Source: Actinomycetota bacterium (lineage in GTDB: Bacteria; Actinomycetota; Geothermincolia; Geothermincolales; RBG-13-55-18). Taken from it: DNA of 64,000 nt. Made by a program: the position numbers and the translations under genes. Under the pieces are notes generated by a model. That model made no database searches, had not been told where the DNA came from, and worked only from the letters and a program-made list of their open reading frames with translations. Below, one piece after another: positions 25,671 to 34,429 of this stretch (positions are counted from its first letter, which is position 1; each line of letters opens with the position of its first letter). The stretch spans positions 36,489-100,488 of the forward strand of contig JAQVFR010000009.1 of the NCBI GenBank assembly GCA_028697145.1, in the 5' to 3' direction.

Positions 25671-26210
25671 ATGACAGAGAGCAGCCTCGGGATACAGGAA
25701 TACCTGGAGACCTATATCCCGGACCTGGTGGCGAAGCGCATGGGGGAGAAGCCCGTGTCCGATATGGAGGGCACCGACTTCACGCTCAACGTCACCATCA
25801 AGGGCGAGAAGACCTTCTCGTTCGGGATATCCATCAAGGACGCGAAGGAGATCTCCGTGATCGAGGGGGGCATCGAGAACCCCATGCTGGAGGTGGTCCT
25901 CTCCGAGGACTTCGTGAAGCCCCTGGTGGACCTGGCGTCCTCCTTCACCGGGCGCAAGCAGTACGACGCGGTCAGCCAGACTAAGGGCACGGTCGATTTC
26001 GAAGTGGGTATGCCGGGTGACTGGACCTTGCCGGTGCAAGCCGTCTTCAACGGCGCCTCCCAGCCCAGCCTGAGGATAGCGGGCTCGTCCAGCGATCTAG
26101 CCAGGATCGCGACGGGAGAGCTCAACGGCCCCACGGCCTTCATGCAGGGGAAGATAAAGTTCGAGGGCGACATGGCCTTCGGCCTCTCCCTCGGCAGTAT
26201 CTTCATGTAA
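25671..26210 (+). CDS. SCP2-like sterol/lipid-binding protein
   Basis: A 179-residue single SCP2-domain protein, a soluble carrier or enzyme-accessory fold for lipids and acyl-CoA. The domain core is visible as DFTLNVTIKGEKTFSFGISI, and the family C-terminal signature is in GPTAFMQGKIKFEGDMAFG near residue 150. It is longer than a minimal SCP2 domain because of an N-terminal helical part. ATG start preceded by GGGGGAAAGGGG. It stands between the HTH regulator and an Imm5-like gene in the same orientation and could work with the acyl-CoA enzymes around it; that is inference. Confidence 0.85.
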   Translation: MTESSLGIQEYLETYIPDLVAKRMGEKPVSDMEGTDFTLNVTIKGEKTFSFGISIKDAKEISVIEGGIENPMLEVVLSEDFVKPLVDLASSFTGRKQYDAVSQTKGTVDFEVGMPGDWTLPVQAVFNGASQPSLRIAGSSSDLARIATGELNGPTAFMQGKIKFEGDMAFGLSLGSIFM

Positions 26211-26227
26211 GACGCCGACCCGACGGG

Positions 26228-26740
26228 ATGCGCGGTACAACCATCATGGATACGGAGAATCGAAAGAAGGCGCGCGGGTTCTCGCTAGCGCGCGCGGACG
26301 GAGAGATGGCCTATATCGTGGAGAAGAGCGATCACGGGACGCTGGCCGCCTGGGCGATCGCCTGCGTCGAGCGCGTCCTCCCTTACTACGAGAAGGAATA
26401 TCCCGAGGACGATCGCCCCCGCAAGGCCCTGCAGACCTGCCAGGCGTGGATAGACACGGGGGTCTTCAGTATGGCGGTCATACGCGAGGCCGCGCTCGCG
26501 GCCCATGCCGCCGCCCGCGAGGTCGGAGAGGACAGCGCCGCCCGGTCCGCCGCCCGTGCCGCGGGCCAGGCGGCGGCTACCGCGCACGTCCCCGCCCATT
26601 CCGTCGCCGCCGCGAACTATGCCTTGCAGGCGGTCCACCGTGCCGCAAGTCCCCCCGACGCGGACGGCGCCGTTGCCGCTGAGCGTGACTGGCAATACCG
26701 GCACCTGCTGGCATTGAGGGAGGGGCGCTCCGCGGGGTGA
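26228..26740 (+). CDS. Imm5-like immunity-family protein without a toxin
   Basis: A 170-residue helical, Ala-rich protein that fits the putative immunity protein Imm5 family. Landmarks are AAWAIACVERVLPYYEKEYPED cut to its core WAIACVERVLPYYE, then RPRKALQTCQAWIDTG, AALAAHAAARE, and the tail ERDWQYRHLL. Such proteins usually sit beside polymorphic toxins. No toxin or secretion module is present on either side, and solitary copies are common in soil and anaerobe genomes. A second in-frame ATG at 26246 is possible; neither has a strong ribosome-binding site. Confidence 0.75.
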   Translation: MRGTTIMDTENRKKARGFSLARADGEMAYIVEKSDHGTLAAWAIACVERVLPYYEKEYPEDDRPRKALQTCQAWIDTGVFSMAVIREAALAAHAAAREVGEDSAARSAARAAGQAAATAHVPAHSVAAANYALQAVHRAASPPDADGAVAAERDWQYRHLLALREGRSAG

Positions 26741-26786
26741 TCTTTCCACGACGCCTCGCGTCATGCCGTGAAGCGGGCGGGCCGTC

Positions 26787-28445
26787 CTAGGCGTCCCGCA
26801 GGCGGTCCTTCATGATCTTGCCCCCGGGGTTCATGGGCAGGGGCATGTCGGAGATGACCACGAAGTCGGGGACCTTGTATTCGGCTATCTTCCCCTTGCA
26901 GAACTCCAGGACTTCCCCGGCGGTTATGGTGTGGCCGGGCATGGGAAAGACCACGGCCTTTATCTTTTCCCCCAGCACCTGGTCCGGCACCCCGATCACC
27001 GCCACCTGCAGCACCTTGGGGTTCATGGTGATGAGGTTTTCCACCTCCACCGAATACACGTTCTCGCCGCCCCTGAGTATCATGTCCTTCTTGCGGTCTA
27101 CGATGGTGTAGAACCCCTCCTCGTCCTTGACCACCACGTCCCCCGAGCGGTGCCACCTGCGCCCCCCCTCGTCGATGACGAAGAACTCGCTGGTCTTGTC
27201 GGGAAGGTTCCAGTAGCCGCGGCATACCCCAGAGCCGCTGATGAGCAGCTCGCCCGGCTCTCCCAGCGAAACCTCCCGCAGCCGGTCGTCCACCACCTTG
27301 AAGAGGGTCGGGGGCGTCGGCCAACCTATGGACGTCCCCCGCTTGATGACCTGCTCCGGGGGCAGGATGGAGCCCGCGCCCACCGAGGTGGTCTCGGTCA
27401 TGCCGAAGCCGTTGCCTATCTTTGCGTCGGGGAAATCCCTGAGCATGAGCTCTCCCAGTTCGGCCGGCATGGGGGACCCGCCCTGGAACATCAGGCGCAG
27501 GTTTCCGGCTTCCACCAGTTTCCGGTAGTTGGGCTGCATGCGCAGCAGCCAGAACATGGCGGTGACGCCGACGAAATAGTTGACCTCCTCCTCGATCATG
27601 GCCTCGATCACCTCGTCCGCCTGGAAGACAGGCATAACCACGGCGCCCGCGCCGAGCAGGCAGATGTTGAACAGCGTGTGCAGGGCGGTGACGTGGAAGA
27701 GGGGCACCGATATCATCTGCTTGATCCTGTAGAGCTCGTCCATGGAATATTCTTCCGGCATGAGGTAGGGCATGCAGCTCAACTGGGCCATGGCGTTGGC
27801 CACCACGTTGCGGTGGGTGATGATGCTCCCCTTCGGCCTCCCGGTGGTACCGCTGGTATAGCAGATGCTGCAGATGTCCTTCTCGTTTACCTCGACCTTG
27901 ATGCAAGTCGGCGCCTCCCTGGCCAGGAGGCTGGTAAAGGGAGGGCACCCGTCGATACCCTCGTTGCCAGTGACGACGATCGTCCTCAGGCCCTCGAGAC
28001 GCTCCCGCAGTGGCTTCACGCGCTCGTACAGCTCAGCCTCCACGATCAGGGCCCCGGCGCCGGAGTCCCGCAGCTGGAAGCACAGCTCCTCCGTCTCCAG
28101 CCTGGCGTTTATGACCACCGATATGGCCCCGGCCGCCGCGATGGCCAGGTAGCTTATGCAGAACTCCGGATTGTTGAGGAGGATCATGGCCACGCGGTCG
28201 CCCTTTTCGATGCCGTGGTCCTCGATGAGAGACTCAGCGACCTTCCTCACCGCTTCGTCCAGCCTCTTGCGCGTATATCTTTCACCCAGGGTAGGAAAGA
28301 TGAATATCTCCTCGTCCCCATACTTCACGAGGCCGTCCTGGAAGATCGCCATCAGGTTGGGATACCTGCACGCATAGGCCGTCTCCAGTGCCCCCTCGAA
28401 CCATTCGTCGATCACGCCTTCCCTCGGCCAACCATCCTTGAGCAT
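26787..28445 (-). CDS. AMP-dependent acyl-CoA ligase
   Basis: A 552-residue ANL-superfamily adenylate-forming ligase that activates a carboxylate with ATP and transfers it to CoA. It shows the P-loop-like ICYTSGTTGRPKGSIITH near residue 190, the A5 motif GFGMTETT near 330, the A7/A8 motifs HRSGDVVVKDEEGFYTIVDRKKD (core D-V-V-V and R-K-K-D) and GGENVYSVEVE near 450-465, and the catalytic C-terminal Lys in NPGGKIMKDRLR at the end. It is full length. The family includes medium/long-chain and aryl-CoA ligases, and the exact substrate is not readable. ATG 28445 follows a GGGGGAA. Confidence 0.92.
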   Translation of the reverse strand: MLKDGWPREGVIDEWFEGALETAYACRYPNLMAIFQDGLVKYGDEEIFIFPTLGERYTRKRLDEAVRKVAESLIEDHGIEKGDRVAMILLNNPEFCISYLAIAAAGAISVVINARLETEELCFQLRDSGAGALIVEAELYERVKPLRERLEGLRTIVVTGNEGIDGCPPFTSLLAREAPTCIKVEVNEKDICSICYTSGTTGRPKGSIITHRNVVANAMAQLSCMPYLMPEEYSMDELYRIKQMISVPLFHVTALHTLFNICLLGAGAVVMPVFQADEVIEAMIEEEVNYFVGVTAMFWLLRMQPNYRKLVEAGNLRLMFQGGSPMPAELGELMLRDFPDAKIGNGFGMTETTSVGAGSILPPEQVIKRGTSIGWPTPPTLFKVVDDRLREVSLGEPGELLISGSGVCRGYWNLPDKTSEFFVIDEGGRRWHRSGDVVVKDEEGFYTIVDRKKDMILRGGENVYSVEVENLITMNPKVLQVAVIGVPDQVLGEKIKAVVFPMPGHTITAGEVLEFCKGKIAEYKVPDFVVISDMPLPMNPGGKIMKDRLRDA

Positions 28446-28749
28446 GGTTCCCCCTTAAAGGTATAGAGATCAGCGTACTGGCAGTAAAGTAGAATAACCT
28501 TCAATAAGATTATTGCGTATCGAGCGGATTTTGAGAATAGCCGCGCAAAGGGTTCTCTGCCGCTTCACGAGGATATTCTCCTACCGGAAATAACCTGCCA
28601 ATATTGTGGACACGACCGGGCGGGAGGCAATCCGGCACGTGCCGGGGCAGCCCCGACGCTTATCCCTTGTTCCTGTGGGGAATAACAGTGCTGTACTTGG
28701 TGGACCGCGAGCGGCCCAGTGGAAAGCCGCGGGAAAGGGGGTACGGCTC
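28446..28749. other. Intergenic gap between divergent genes
   Basis: About 300 bases. TAGAAT near 28490 and other AT-rich segments could hold promoters in either direction, and GCACGTGCC (about 28636-28644) is a short palindrome. There is no believable gene. Confidence 0.3.
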
Positions 28750-29118
28750 ATGATCAAGGTCAAGCGCGTTTACGACAAGCCGTCGCGGGAGGACGGCGCG
28801 AGGATACTGGTGGACCGGCTCTGGCCCAGGGGCCTGAGCAAGGAAGCAGCCGCTCTGGACGCATGGCTCAAGGACGTCGCACCCAGCGACGAACTGCGCA
28901 AGTGGTACGGCCACGACACCTCGAAATGGGAGGAGTTCAAGAAGCGGTACGCGTCGGAACTCGCGGGCAAGGAAGACCTGCTCGAGAGCCTGGTGGACAA
29001 AGCCCGCGATGGTGCGCTCACCCTGCTCTTCGGCTCCAGGGAGGAGCGCTATAACAACGCCACGGCTATCAAGGAAATGCTCGAAACAAGGCTGGAGGAG
29101 AAGGGGGTTTCCTCATGA
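28750..29118 (+). CDS. DUF488 family protein
   Basis: A 122-residue single-domain DUF488 (YeaO-like) protein: [24 protein letters not shown] is the family's N-terminal signature, followed by [18 protein letters not shown] and a Y-x-x-E-L segment. The biochemical role is unknown. ATG 28750 is chosen because a purine-rich AAAGGGGG precedes it; the frame extends further upstream, but without family similarity. The stop overlaps the next start as ATGA, so it is co-translated with the hemerythrin-like gene. Confidence 0.87.
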   Translation: MIKVKRVYDKPSREDGARILVDRLWPRGLSKEAAALDAWLKDVAPSDELRKWYGHDTSKWEEFKKRYASELAGKEDLLESLVDKARDGALTLLFGSREERYNNATAIKEMLETRLEEKGVSS

Positions 29119-29660
29119 TGCCCATAGGCCCCCTCATGACCGAGCACCGTCTCATCGAGCGCATGGCGAAGCTGCTCGAAGGTGCAGCGGTGAACGCGGG
29201 AAGCGAGAAGCGCGTGGACGCGGTGTTCATCGACCGCGCCGTGGATTTCTTCCGCACCTACGCGGACCGCACCCATCACGGCAAGGAGGAGGACATCCTC
29301 TTCCGGGAGCTGGAGAAGAAGGGCCTCTCCGAGGAGCACGAGAGGGTCATGCTCGAACTGGTGGAGGAGCACAGGTACGCCAGGCGCAAGGTGGGCATGC
29401 TGGTCGAGGCCAGGGAGGTTTACCTCGCGGGCGATCCCGGCGCCGCCAACGAGATAGAGGCGATAATCATGGAGCTGGTCGGTTTCTACGCCGCCCATAT
29501 CACCAAGGAGGACCGTCACTTCTTCATACCGGTGATGGAATATTTCAACCGCGACGAACAGGACGCCATGCTCGAGGAGTTCCGCGAGTTCGACCGCGGG
29601 ATGATACACGAGAAGTACCGCAAGGTGGTAGAGTCATACGAAGATAAGAAGCGAGGCTGA
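29115..29660 (+). CDS. Hemerythrin-like diiron protein
   Basis: A 181-residue four-helix hemerythrin-domain protein. The likely iron ligands are visible: His in TEHRLIER, His in [11 protein letters not shown] with its Glu, His in VEEHRYARR, and His plus an acidic residue in [10 protein letters not shown]. Such proteins bind O2 or NO, or serve in iron and redox sensing. It overlaps the DUF488 gene by 4 bases, and the DUF362-ferredoxin gene follows 32 bases downstream, so the three form a likely redox-related operon. Confidence 0.9.
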   Translation: MMPIGPLMTEHRLIERMAKLLEGAAVNAGSEKRVDAVFIDRAVDFFRTYADRTHHGKEEDILFRELEKKGLSEEHERVMLELVEEHRYARRKVGMLVEAREVYLAGDPGAANEIEAIIMELVGFYAAHITKEDRHFFIPVMEYFNRDEQDAMLEEFREFDRGMIHEKYRKVVESYEDKKRG

Positions 29661-29692
29661 AGGAACCGGAACACGGGATAAGGAAGACGGTC

Positions 29693-30793
29693 TTGGCGGG
29701 CAAGGAAAAAGTGCTCATACTCGAGGCGCGCTACGACGCGCCGCTGCTCGAGAAGCGCATGCGCGAAGTGCTCGATGCCTTTCCCCTCGAGCTGGAGGGC
29801 AAGAGCGTCCTGGTCAAGCCGAACGTCCTGGGGCCCTGGCCCGGGGAGAGCGGCGTCATCACCCACCCCATGTTCGTGAAGGCCGTGGTGGCTTCGCTGC
29901 AGGAGAGGGGCGCGCGGGTTCAGGTGGGCGACAACCCGGGGATGCGCGGTTACGGCCGGGTCGGACGTGTTCTCAAGGACACCGGGCTGGAGGAGGCGCT
30001 GGGTGATGACTTCGTGAACATCACCGCCTCACCGCGCCGCGTCCCCATACGGTCGCGCTTCGTGGATGAGACGACCGTCTCGGCCCAGGTGCTCGACTGT
30101 GACGTACTCGTCTCCGTCCCCAAGTTCAAGACCCACGTGAGCACCATCATCACCGGCGCGGTCAAGAACAGCTTCGGGTTCCTGGTGGGAGGAGAGAAGG
30201 CGCGCATGCACGCCGTAGCCCCGCGTCACCGCGACTTCGGCGAGCTCATGGTGGACATCTACCAGTTGCGCGTCCCGGACCTGGTGATCATGGACGCTGT
30301 GACGGTGATGGAGGGCAACGGCCCCTCATGCGAGGACATCCGCGAGGAGGGCAAGATGCTCGCGGCGCGCAACGGCATCGCGCTGGACACGGTGATGGCT
30401 TACATGATGGGCATCGAACCTTCCAGGGTGCCGCTGCTGGTGACGGCGGGAGAACGGGGCCTCGGTCCGGTCAGCATGGACGACATCGAGGTGCAGGGTC
30501 CCCTCGAGAGGTTCAGGGGGTTCAAGCAACCCTCCACCGTGCCGCGCATGGCCTGGACCGCGCCCTTCCAGGGCCTGGTCTTCAAGCTCGTCTCCCGCCA
30601 TGCCCTGCGCGCCGACCCCGGGCGCTGCACCGGGTGCCGCACCTGCGAGAAGGGCTGTCCCGTCGGCGCCATAGAGGTGAAGGACTTGCCCTCGTTCGAC
30701 GCCGCAAAGTGCATCAACTGCTACTGCTGCTACGAGCTGTGCCCCGAGCACGCCATCGTCCTCAACCGCTTCATCCGGCTCATCCAGAGGTAA
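29693..30793 (+). CDS. DUF362 protein with C-terminal 2[4Fe-4S] ferredoxin domain
   Basis: A 366-residue fusion. The DUF362 domain (about 1-290) carries VLVKPNVLG, GDNPGMRGYGR, SVPKFKTH and GAVKNSFGF, typical of this uncharacterised Fe-S-associated family. The ferredoxin domain near 310-355 has CTGCRTCEKGC and CINCYCCYELC, enough for two [4Fe-4S] clusters. It is presumably a cytosolic electron-transfer protein. TTG start, with AAGGA ahead. It overlaps the convergent URO-D/corrinoid gene by 14 bases at the stop. Confidence 0.88.
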   Translation: MAGKEKVLILEARYDAPLLEKRMREVLDAFPLELEGKSVLVKPNVLGPWPGESGVITHPMFVKAVVASLQERGARVQVGDNPGMRGYGRVGRVLKDTGLEEALGDDFVNITASPRRVPIRSRFVDETTVSAQVLDCDVLVSVPKFKTHVSTIITGAVKNSFGFLVGGEKARMHAVAPRHRDFGELMVDIYQLRVPDLVIMDAVTVMEGNGPSCEDIREEGKMLAARNGIALDTVMAYMMGIEPSRVPLLVTAGERGLGPVSMDDIEVQGPLERFRGFKQPSTVPRMAWTAPFQGLVFKLVSRHALRADPGRCTGCRTCEKGCPVGAIEVKDLPSFDAAKCINCYCCYELCPEHAIVLNRFIRLIQR

Positions 30794-32603
30794 TATAATC
30801 GCGGCACAGGTCGACGCCCTGCTTGGGGTTGAGGGTCCAGGCGTCCGCGCCAACGTAGTCCCTCACCTGCGCGGTTGTGGGCCCTCCCCCGATGATCACG
30901 AAGCGCCCTTCCCGCAGGCCGCTTTCGGCCAGGGATTCCACCACCTCGCGCATGGAATCGAAGGTGGGGGTGATAAGCGCGGACATGGCCACCACGCGCG
31001 CGCCGCTCTCCGCCACCTCCCGCACGAAGGCGTCCGGGGACACGTCCACCCCCAGGTCGCGCACCTCGAAGCCCCCCACCCGCAGCAGGGTGGCGGTGAT
31101 GTTTTTCCCGATGTCGTGGATATCGCCGCGCGGCGTCCCTATGACCACGGTACCCAGGGTGGGTCCCGCCGTGCCCCGCTCCAGCATGGGCTCCACGCGC
31201 GCCACCACTTCCTTGAAGATCTCCGCCGAGATGATCAGCTCGGAGAGGAAGTATTCCCCCGAGCTGTAAAGCTCCCCCACCAGTTCCATGCCCGCCCTGC
31301 ACTCATCCAGGATGCGCAGGGGGTCCGTGCCCTCAACGACGGCCCGCTCGACCAGTTCCTCCACTTCCTCGTAGCGCAGCTGCGTGAAGGCGCGCGCGAC
31401 GGCGCCTTCCGGCATGCTGACCTCGACCGCCTCCCTGCCCGCCGCAGCCGGGCGCGGCTTCGCGACCCCCGTCTTCTTTCCGCGGTAGGACTTGCCGGTA
31501 TCCACCATGGCCCGCAGGTTCTCCGCCTTCACGTTCACCGGGCACTCGCACCCCGTGGTGAGCATGAATCCGCCGCCGTCCCCCACCTCGTCGATGAGGC
31601 GGCGGCAGTAGGCCTCGACGTCTTCAGGGCTCCCCAGGGTGAGGAGAGCGGCGGGAACGTCGCCGCTGATGCACGTGTGCCCGCGCAGTATCTCCTTGGC
31701 CTGGAAGATATCGGTCATGCCGTCGAGGTCGCACACGCACTTCCCCGCCGGGAGGCGGGTGAGGTACGGCAGGTTCATCCCCCAATCGGTGTCGAAGTGC
31801 AGCCAGGGCAGGATGCCCTCCGCGATAAAGGCATCTACGTACTCCTGGAGGAAAGGCCACTCGAAGCGCTCGAACAGCTCCAGGGGGTAGTAGAAACCGG
31901 ATCCCCGCTCCAGGACGATGAAGGCGGTCATCTTGCCGTTGTTCCCGCACACCTCGACGGCGTTGGCGATGAGGTCACCGCAGGAGGCGCGCATGGCCGC
32001 CTCCACCTTGTCCGGCACCTCGTAGAGGTCACGGGTGAACTCCACCAGGGTGCGGCAGAGAGAGAAGGCCATCATCACCGAATCCACGGCGACACCCAGG
32101 AACACAGGCATGCCCTCAGCCTCGCAGATCCTCATGTCCTCGGTGTAGAAGCGGTTGGAGAATCCCTGCATGGCCACGAGCTTCTCCCACGATTTACCGC
32201 TCATGGACTCGTAGTTCTCCTCCCAGAAGGCGTTCCATCCCAGGGCGGCGATCTTGTCGTAATCCTCGCGGGAAAAGAGGGGCCTCTCATCGATCTGGTA
32301 CAGGGCGTCCTCCGGGAGCTGCCGGCCGGGGATGAGGTTGCGCACCGGCGCGCCGCAGAACTTCCCCGGCAGCATGGGGTAATAGTAGTTCGGCTTCGAT
32401 CCCACGTCGTAGCCGAACTCCCGGAAGCACCAGATGAGCGCCTCCCTCGCCGCATCGTGGTTCCTCCAGGCCTCGCCCTGGGTGATGCCGTAAAGGCGAG
32501 GCGCCGAGGTCACCAGGATGGGGAAGACCGGGTGGCGGTCCACGGGCTCCAGGGCGATGGCCGCCTGCATCCTCTCCTCCACGGTCATGGTCTCCTCGAT
32601 CAT
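30780..32603 (-). CDS. URO-D (MtaA-like) methyltransferase fused to a corrinoid protein
   Basis: A 607-residue two-module protein. Residues 1-370 are a uroporphyrinogen-decarboxylase-fold domain of the MtaA/CmuA type, with likely zinc ligands in WLHFDTDW and TTGCECP. Residues about 410-607 are a methionine-synthase-like cobalamin module: a helical cap (LRYEEVEELVERAV, MELVGELYSSGEYFLSELI) and the Rossmann domain with the lower-ligand motif DIHDIGKN near 497 and GGGPTT near 580. CmuA has the same domain pairing and moves methyl groups to corrinoid. I infer a methyl-transfer role in C1 metabolism, not haem synthesis. ATG 32603 has AAGGAGG 5 bases upstream. Confidence 0.88.
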   Translation of the reverse strand: MIEETMTVEERMQAAIALEPVDRHPVFPILVTSAPRLYGITQGEAWRNHDAAREALIWCFREFGYDVGSKPNYYYPMLPGKFCGAPVRNLIPGRQLPEDALYQIDERPLFSREDYDKIAALGWNAFWEENYESMSGKSWEKLVAMQGFSNRFYTEDMRICEAEGMPVFLGVAVDSVMMAFSLCRTLVEFTRDLYEVPDKVEAAMRASCGDLIANAVEVCGNNGKMTAFIVLERGSGFYYPLELFERFEWPFLQEYVDAFIAEGILPWLHFDTDWGMNLPYLTRLPAGKCVCDLDGMTDIFQAKEILRGHTCISGDVPAALLTLGSPEDVEAYCRRLIDEVGDGGGFMLTTGCECPVNVKAENLRAMVDTGKSYRGKKTGVAKPRPAAAGREAVEVSMPEGAVARAFTQLRYEEVEELVERAVVEGTDPLRILDECRAGMELVGELYSSGEYFLSELIISAEIFKEVVARVEPMLERGTAGPTLGTVVIGTPRGDIHDIGKNITATLLRVGGFEVRDLGVDVSPDAFVREVAESGARVVAMSALITPTFDSMREVVESLAESGLREGRFVIIGGGPTTAQVRDYVGADAWTLNPKQGVDLCRDYITSG

Positions 32604-32732
32604 CAAGGCCTCCTTCCCGCGCGTACGAGCCGGGCCACGGGCGGAATCAACGGAGCAGGGTCAGCGTAACGGCGCGCCACCACCATCGCCCCATCTCACG
32701 GTAACCACCAGGGACCCGTGTGGCGGCTTTCT

Positions 32733-33341
32733 CTAACCCTCTCCCTTTAATGCCTCTAGGGCCTGGATGGAAGATCTCGGCCCCAGGGATATATGCGTCA
32801 TGCTGACCACCATGGCGATGCCCTGGTTGATGAGGGCCATCAGCCAGTTGTCCCACACCAGCCAGATGAGAAGGTCGATGATGGTGATCACCACCAGGCT
32901 CAGCGCGCGGTTGGGCCATGCCCTGTGCTCCTCCTCGGCCGCCGCCTGGCGCTCCAGTACTTCCATCGCCTCCTGCAACCGCTCCCCCTCGCCGCTCCAC
33001 CGGCTCTCGTCCTCCAGTTGCGCCAGCTTTTCAGCCAGCGGCAGGCGGTAGAGGTTGAGGAACCCGGCGACGGTGATCTTGCCGCCGCGCAGCCACCGCA
33101 GGGAGGATATCCACGTCCCCAGGAAGCCGAGGGAGACCAGGATGAGTATCCCTATGTCGGCTCCCCTGCCTTTTTCATCTTCCACCGTCGCCACCAGGAA
33201 GGCGAACACCGCGATGAGCACCAGGTAAAAGATGGTTGTGCCTATGAAGTACTTCCTGGTCTTGTCCAGAGACTTCCTCAAGGCCGCCAGGATCGCGGCC
33301 AGCTTCGCCCCCTCACCCGAAACCGTCTCAGTCGATGCCAT
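32733..33341 (-). CDS. Membrane protein with four hydrophobic segments, unknown
   Basis: A 202-residue integral membrane protein. It has a short cytosolic N-terminal helix, hydrophobic segments near 33-55 (FIGTTIFYLVLIAVFAFLVA), 65-82, and two toward residues 145-180, and a Glu-rich loop (ERLQEAMEVLERQAAAEEE) between the pairs. ATG 33341 follows GAGAGGAGACGAG; the frame is open further upstream without membrane or family character. No family is recognised. It lies downstream of the RRM gene but is separated from it by a strong terminator. Confidence 0.65.
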   Translation of the reverse strand: MASTETVSGEGAKLAAILAALRKSLDKTRKYFIGTTIFYLVLIAVFAFLVATVEDEKGRGADIGILILVSLGFLGTWISSLRWLRGGKITVAGFLNLYRLPLAEKLAQLEDESRWSGEGERLQEAMEVLERQAAAEEEHRAWPNRALSLVVITIIDLLIWLVWDNWLMALINQGIAMVVSMTHISLGPRSSIQALEALKGEG

Positions 33342-33490
33342 CTCGTCTCCTCTCCCGCAAGCCGACCAGCCTCCGCCTCTCCCGATAATCTTCCGCGCAG
33401 CGGCGGGTTCTACCTTCCCCGGAGCGCCCTGCTCCGCCTGCAATAGTGAGGATGCCCATAAACAAAGGGGAGCAAACAAGGTTCAACGCA

Positions 33491-33521
33491 AACAGGCGGA
33501 GGTCCGCGACCTCCGCCTGTT
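33491..33521. terminator. Bidirectional stem-loop terminator
   Basis: Perfect 13-bp stem AACAGGCGGAGGT/ACCTCCGCCTGTT with a 5-base loop. It lies downstream of the RRM gene on the minus strand and upstream of the membrane-protein gene. T-runs are short on both sides. Confidence 0.75.
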
Positions 33522-33566
33522 TTACGCCTCTAGTCCCCCTTGTCTCTCGACACGGGGGCCGGAAAC

Positions 33567-33839
33567 TCAATAGCGGTACGAGCTCCTGGACTCGGTCCTC
33601 TTGGGCCTGGCCTCGCTCACGTTGAGCGCACGGCCGTCCACCTCCTTGCCGTTAAGGGCCGAGATGGCGGCTTTCGCCTCGTCCCCGTTGGACATCTCCG
33701 TGAACCCGAAGCCCCTGGACCGGTTGGTGTTGCGGTCCATGACCACCTCGGCGGAATCTACCGAACCGAACTCCTCGAATAGTGCCCGCAGATCCTCTGA
33801 ACTGGTTGAGTAACTGAGGTTCCCCACGTATATCTTCAA
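33567..33839 (-). CDS. RRM-type small RNA-binding protein (copy 1)
   Basis: A 90-residue single RRM protein, resembling the cold-inducible Rbp proteins of cyanobacteria. RNP-2 is IYVGNLSY at the N-terminus and RNP-1 is SRGFGFTEM near residue 42, with the aromatic residues in place. A short Arg/Ser/Tyr tail follows. It probably binds single-stranded RNA as a chaperone or mRNA stabiliser. TTG start, with AAGGAGGTG 10 bases ahead. The leader holds a terminator-like hairpin shared with the paralogue at 62578-62850, which is about 80 percent identical by eye. Confidence 0.93.
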   Translation of the reverse strand: MKIYVGNLSYSTSSEDLRALFEEFGSVDSAEVVMDRNTNRSRGFGFTEMSNGDEAKAAISALNGKEVDGRALNVSEARPKRTESRSSYRY

Positions 33840-33860
33840 AATCTCTCACCTCCTTCGCCT

Positions 33861-33893
33861 AAAAAAATCCCGAGGATACGGGTCTCCTCGGGA
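33861..33893 (-). promoter_or_regulatory. Terminator-like hairpin in the RRM gene leader (copy 1)
   Basis: The minus-strand leader has a 9-bp stem TCCCGAGGA/TCCTCGGGA with an 8-base loop and then seven T residues (33861-33867), directly before the Shine-Dalgarno. It is a textbook intrinsic terminator placed between promoter and gene. The paralogous leader at 62519-62551 has the same stem, loop length and T-run. Confidence 0.9.
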
Positions 33894-33931
33894 AGACGAA
33901 AGATCTAACCTAAAAAACCAATACGGCAGTA

Positions 33932-33959
33932 TTATAACAGAAGCCGGCTGGTTTCCAAG
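33932..33959 (-). promoter_or_regulatory. Promoter of the RRM gene (copy 1)
   Basis: -35 TTGGAA (33954-33959) and a perfect -10 TATAAT (33932-33937) are separated by 16 bases on the minus strand. The predicted transcript has a leader of about 85 bases. Confidence 0.75.
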
Positions 33960-34121
33960 CCCTTTATCTCCCTGCCGCCGGGATCCACGCCTTGACGGCG
34001 TGTACCACAAGCCGGACTGCGGGATACACCCGGTGGACGGCCCAGTGAAAACAGTCCGCCACCTCAGGGCAGTAACCGCGCCCAGGTCCGAGCCTTTGGC
34101 GCCGATTCCCGGTGCCCGGCA

Positions 34122-34331
34122 TCAATCCACGCCGATCATGACGTTGCTGGCCTTGATGATGACGTAGACATCCTTTCCCTCGGCCAGCCCCAGGCTCTCG
34201 GCGGAAGCCTTGGTGATGATGGACACGACCTCATCGCCGCCCGGAAGTTCCACCTTTACCTCGGTGTTGACGGCGCCGGGCGTAACGGCTTTGACCTTGC
34301 CCTTGATGACATTCCTGGCACTGATCTTCAT
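34122..34331 (-). CDS. Mop/TOBE molybdate- or tungstate-binding protein
   Basis: A 69-residue molbindin: one TOBE domain (KISARNVIKGKVKAVTPGAV, then VSIITKASAESLGLAEGKDVYVIIKASNVMIG with its central part K-A-S-A-E-S-L-G-L). Molbindins assemble into hexamers that store or buffer molybdate or tungstate in the cytosol. An upstream in-frame ATG is possible, but ATG 34331 follows AGGAGGTGAAA and begins the domain. It sits just downstream of the TupA-like operon in the same orientation, which supports an Mo/W role. Confidence 0.9.
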   Translation of the reverse strand: MKISARNVIKGKVKAVTPGAVNTEVKVELPGGDEVVSIITKASAESLGLAEGKDVYVIIKASNVMIGVD

Positions 34332-34429
34332 ATTTTCACCTCCTGCCTCCAAGCGTAATAGCGTTCTATATACATTGTTCCCCGCGAGGGCAGCTCATAA
34401 CCCGCCGGGGCCTCCCGTTCGGGCATCCT

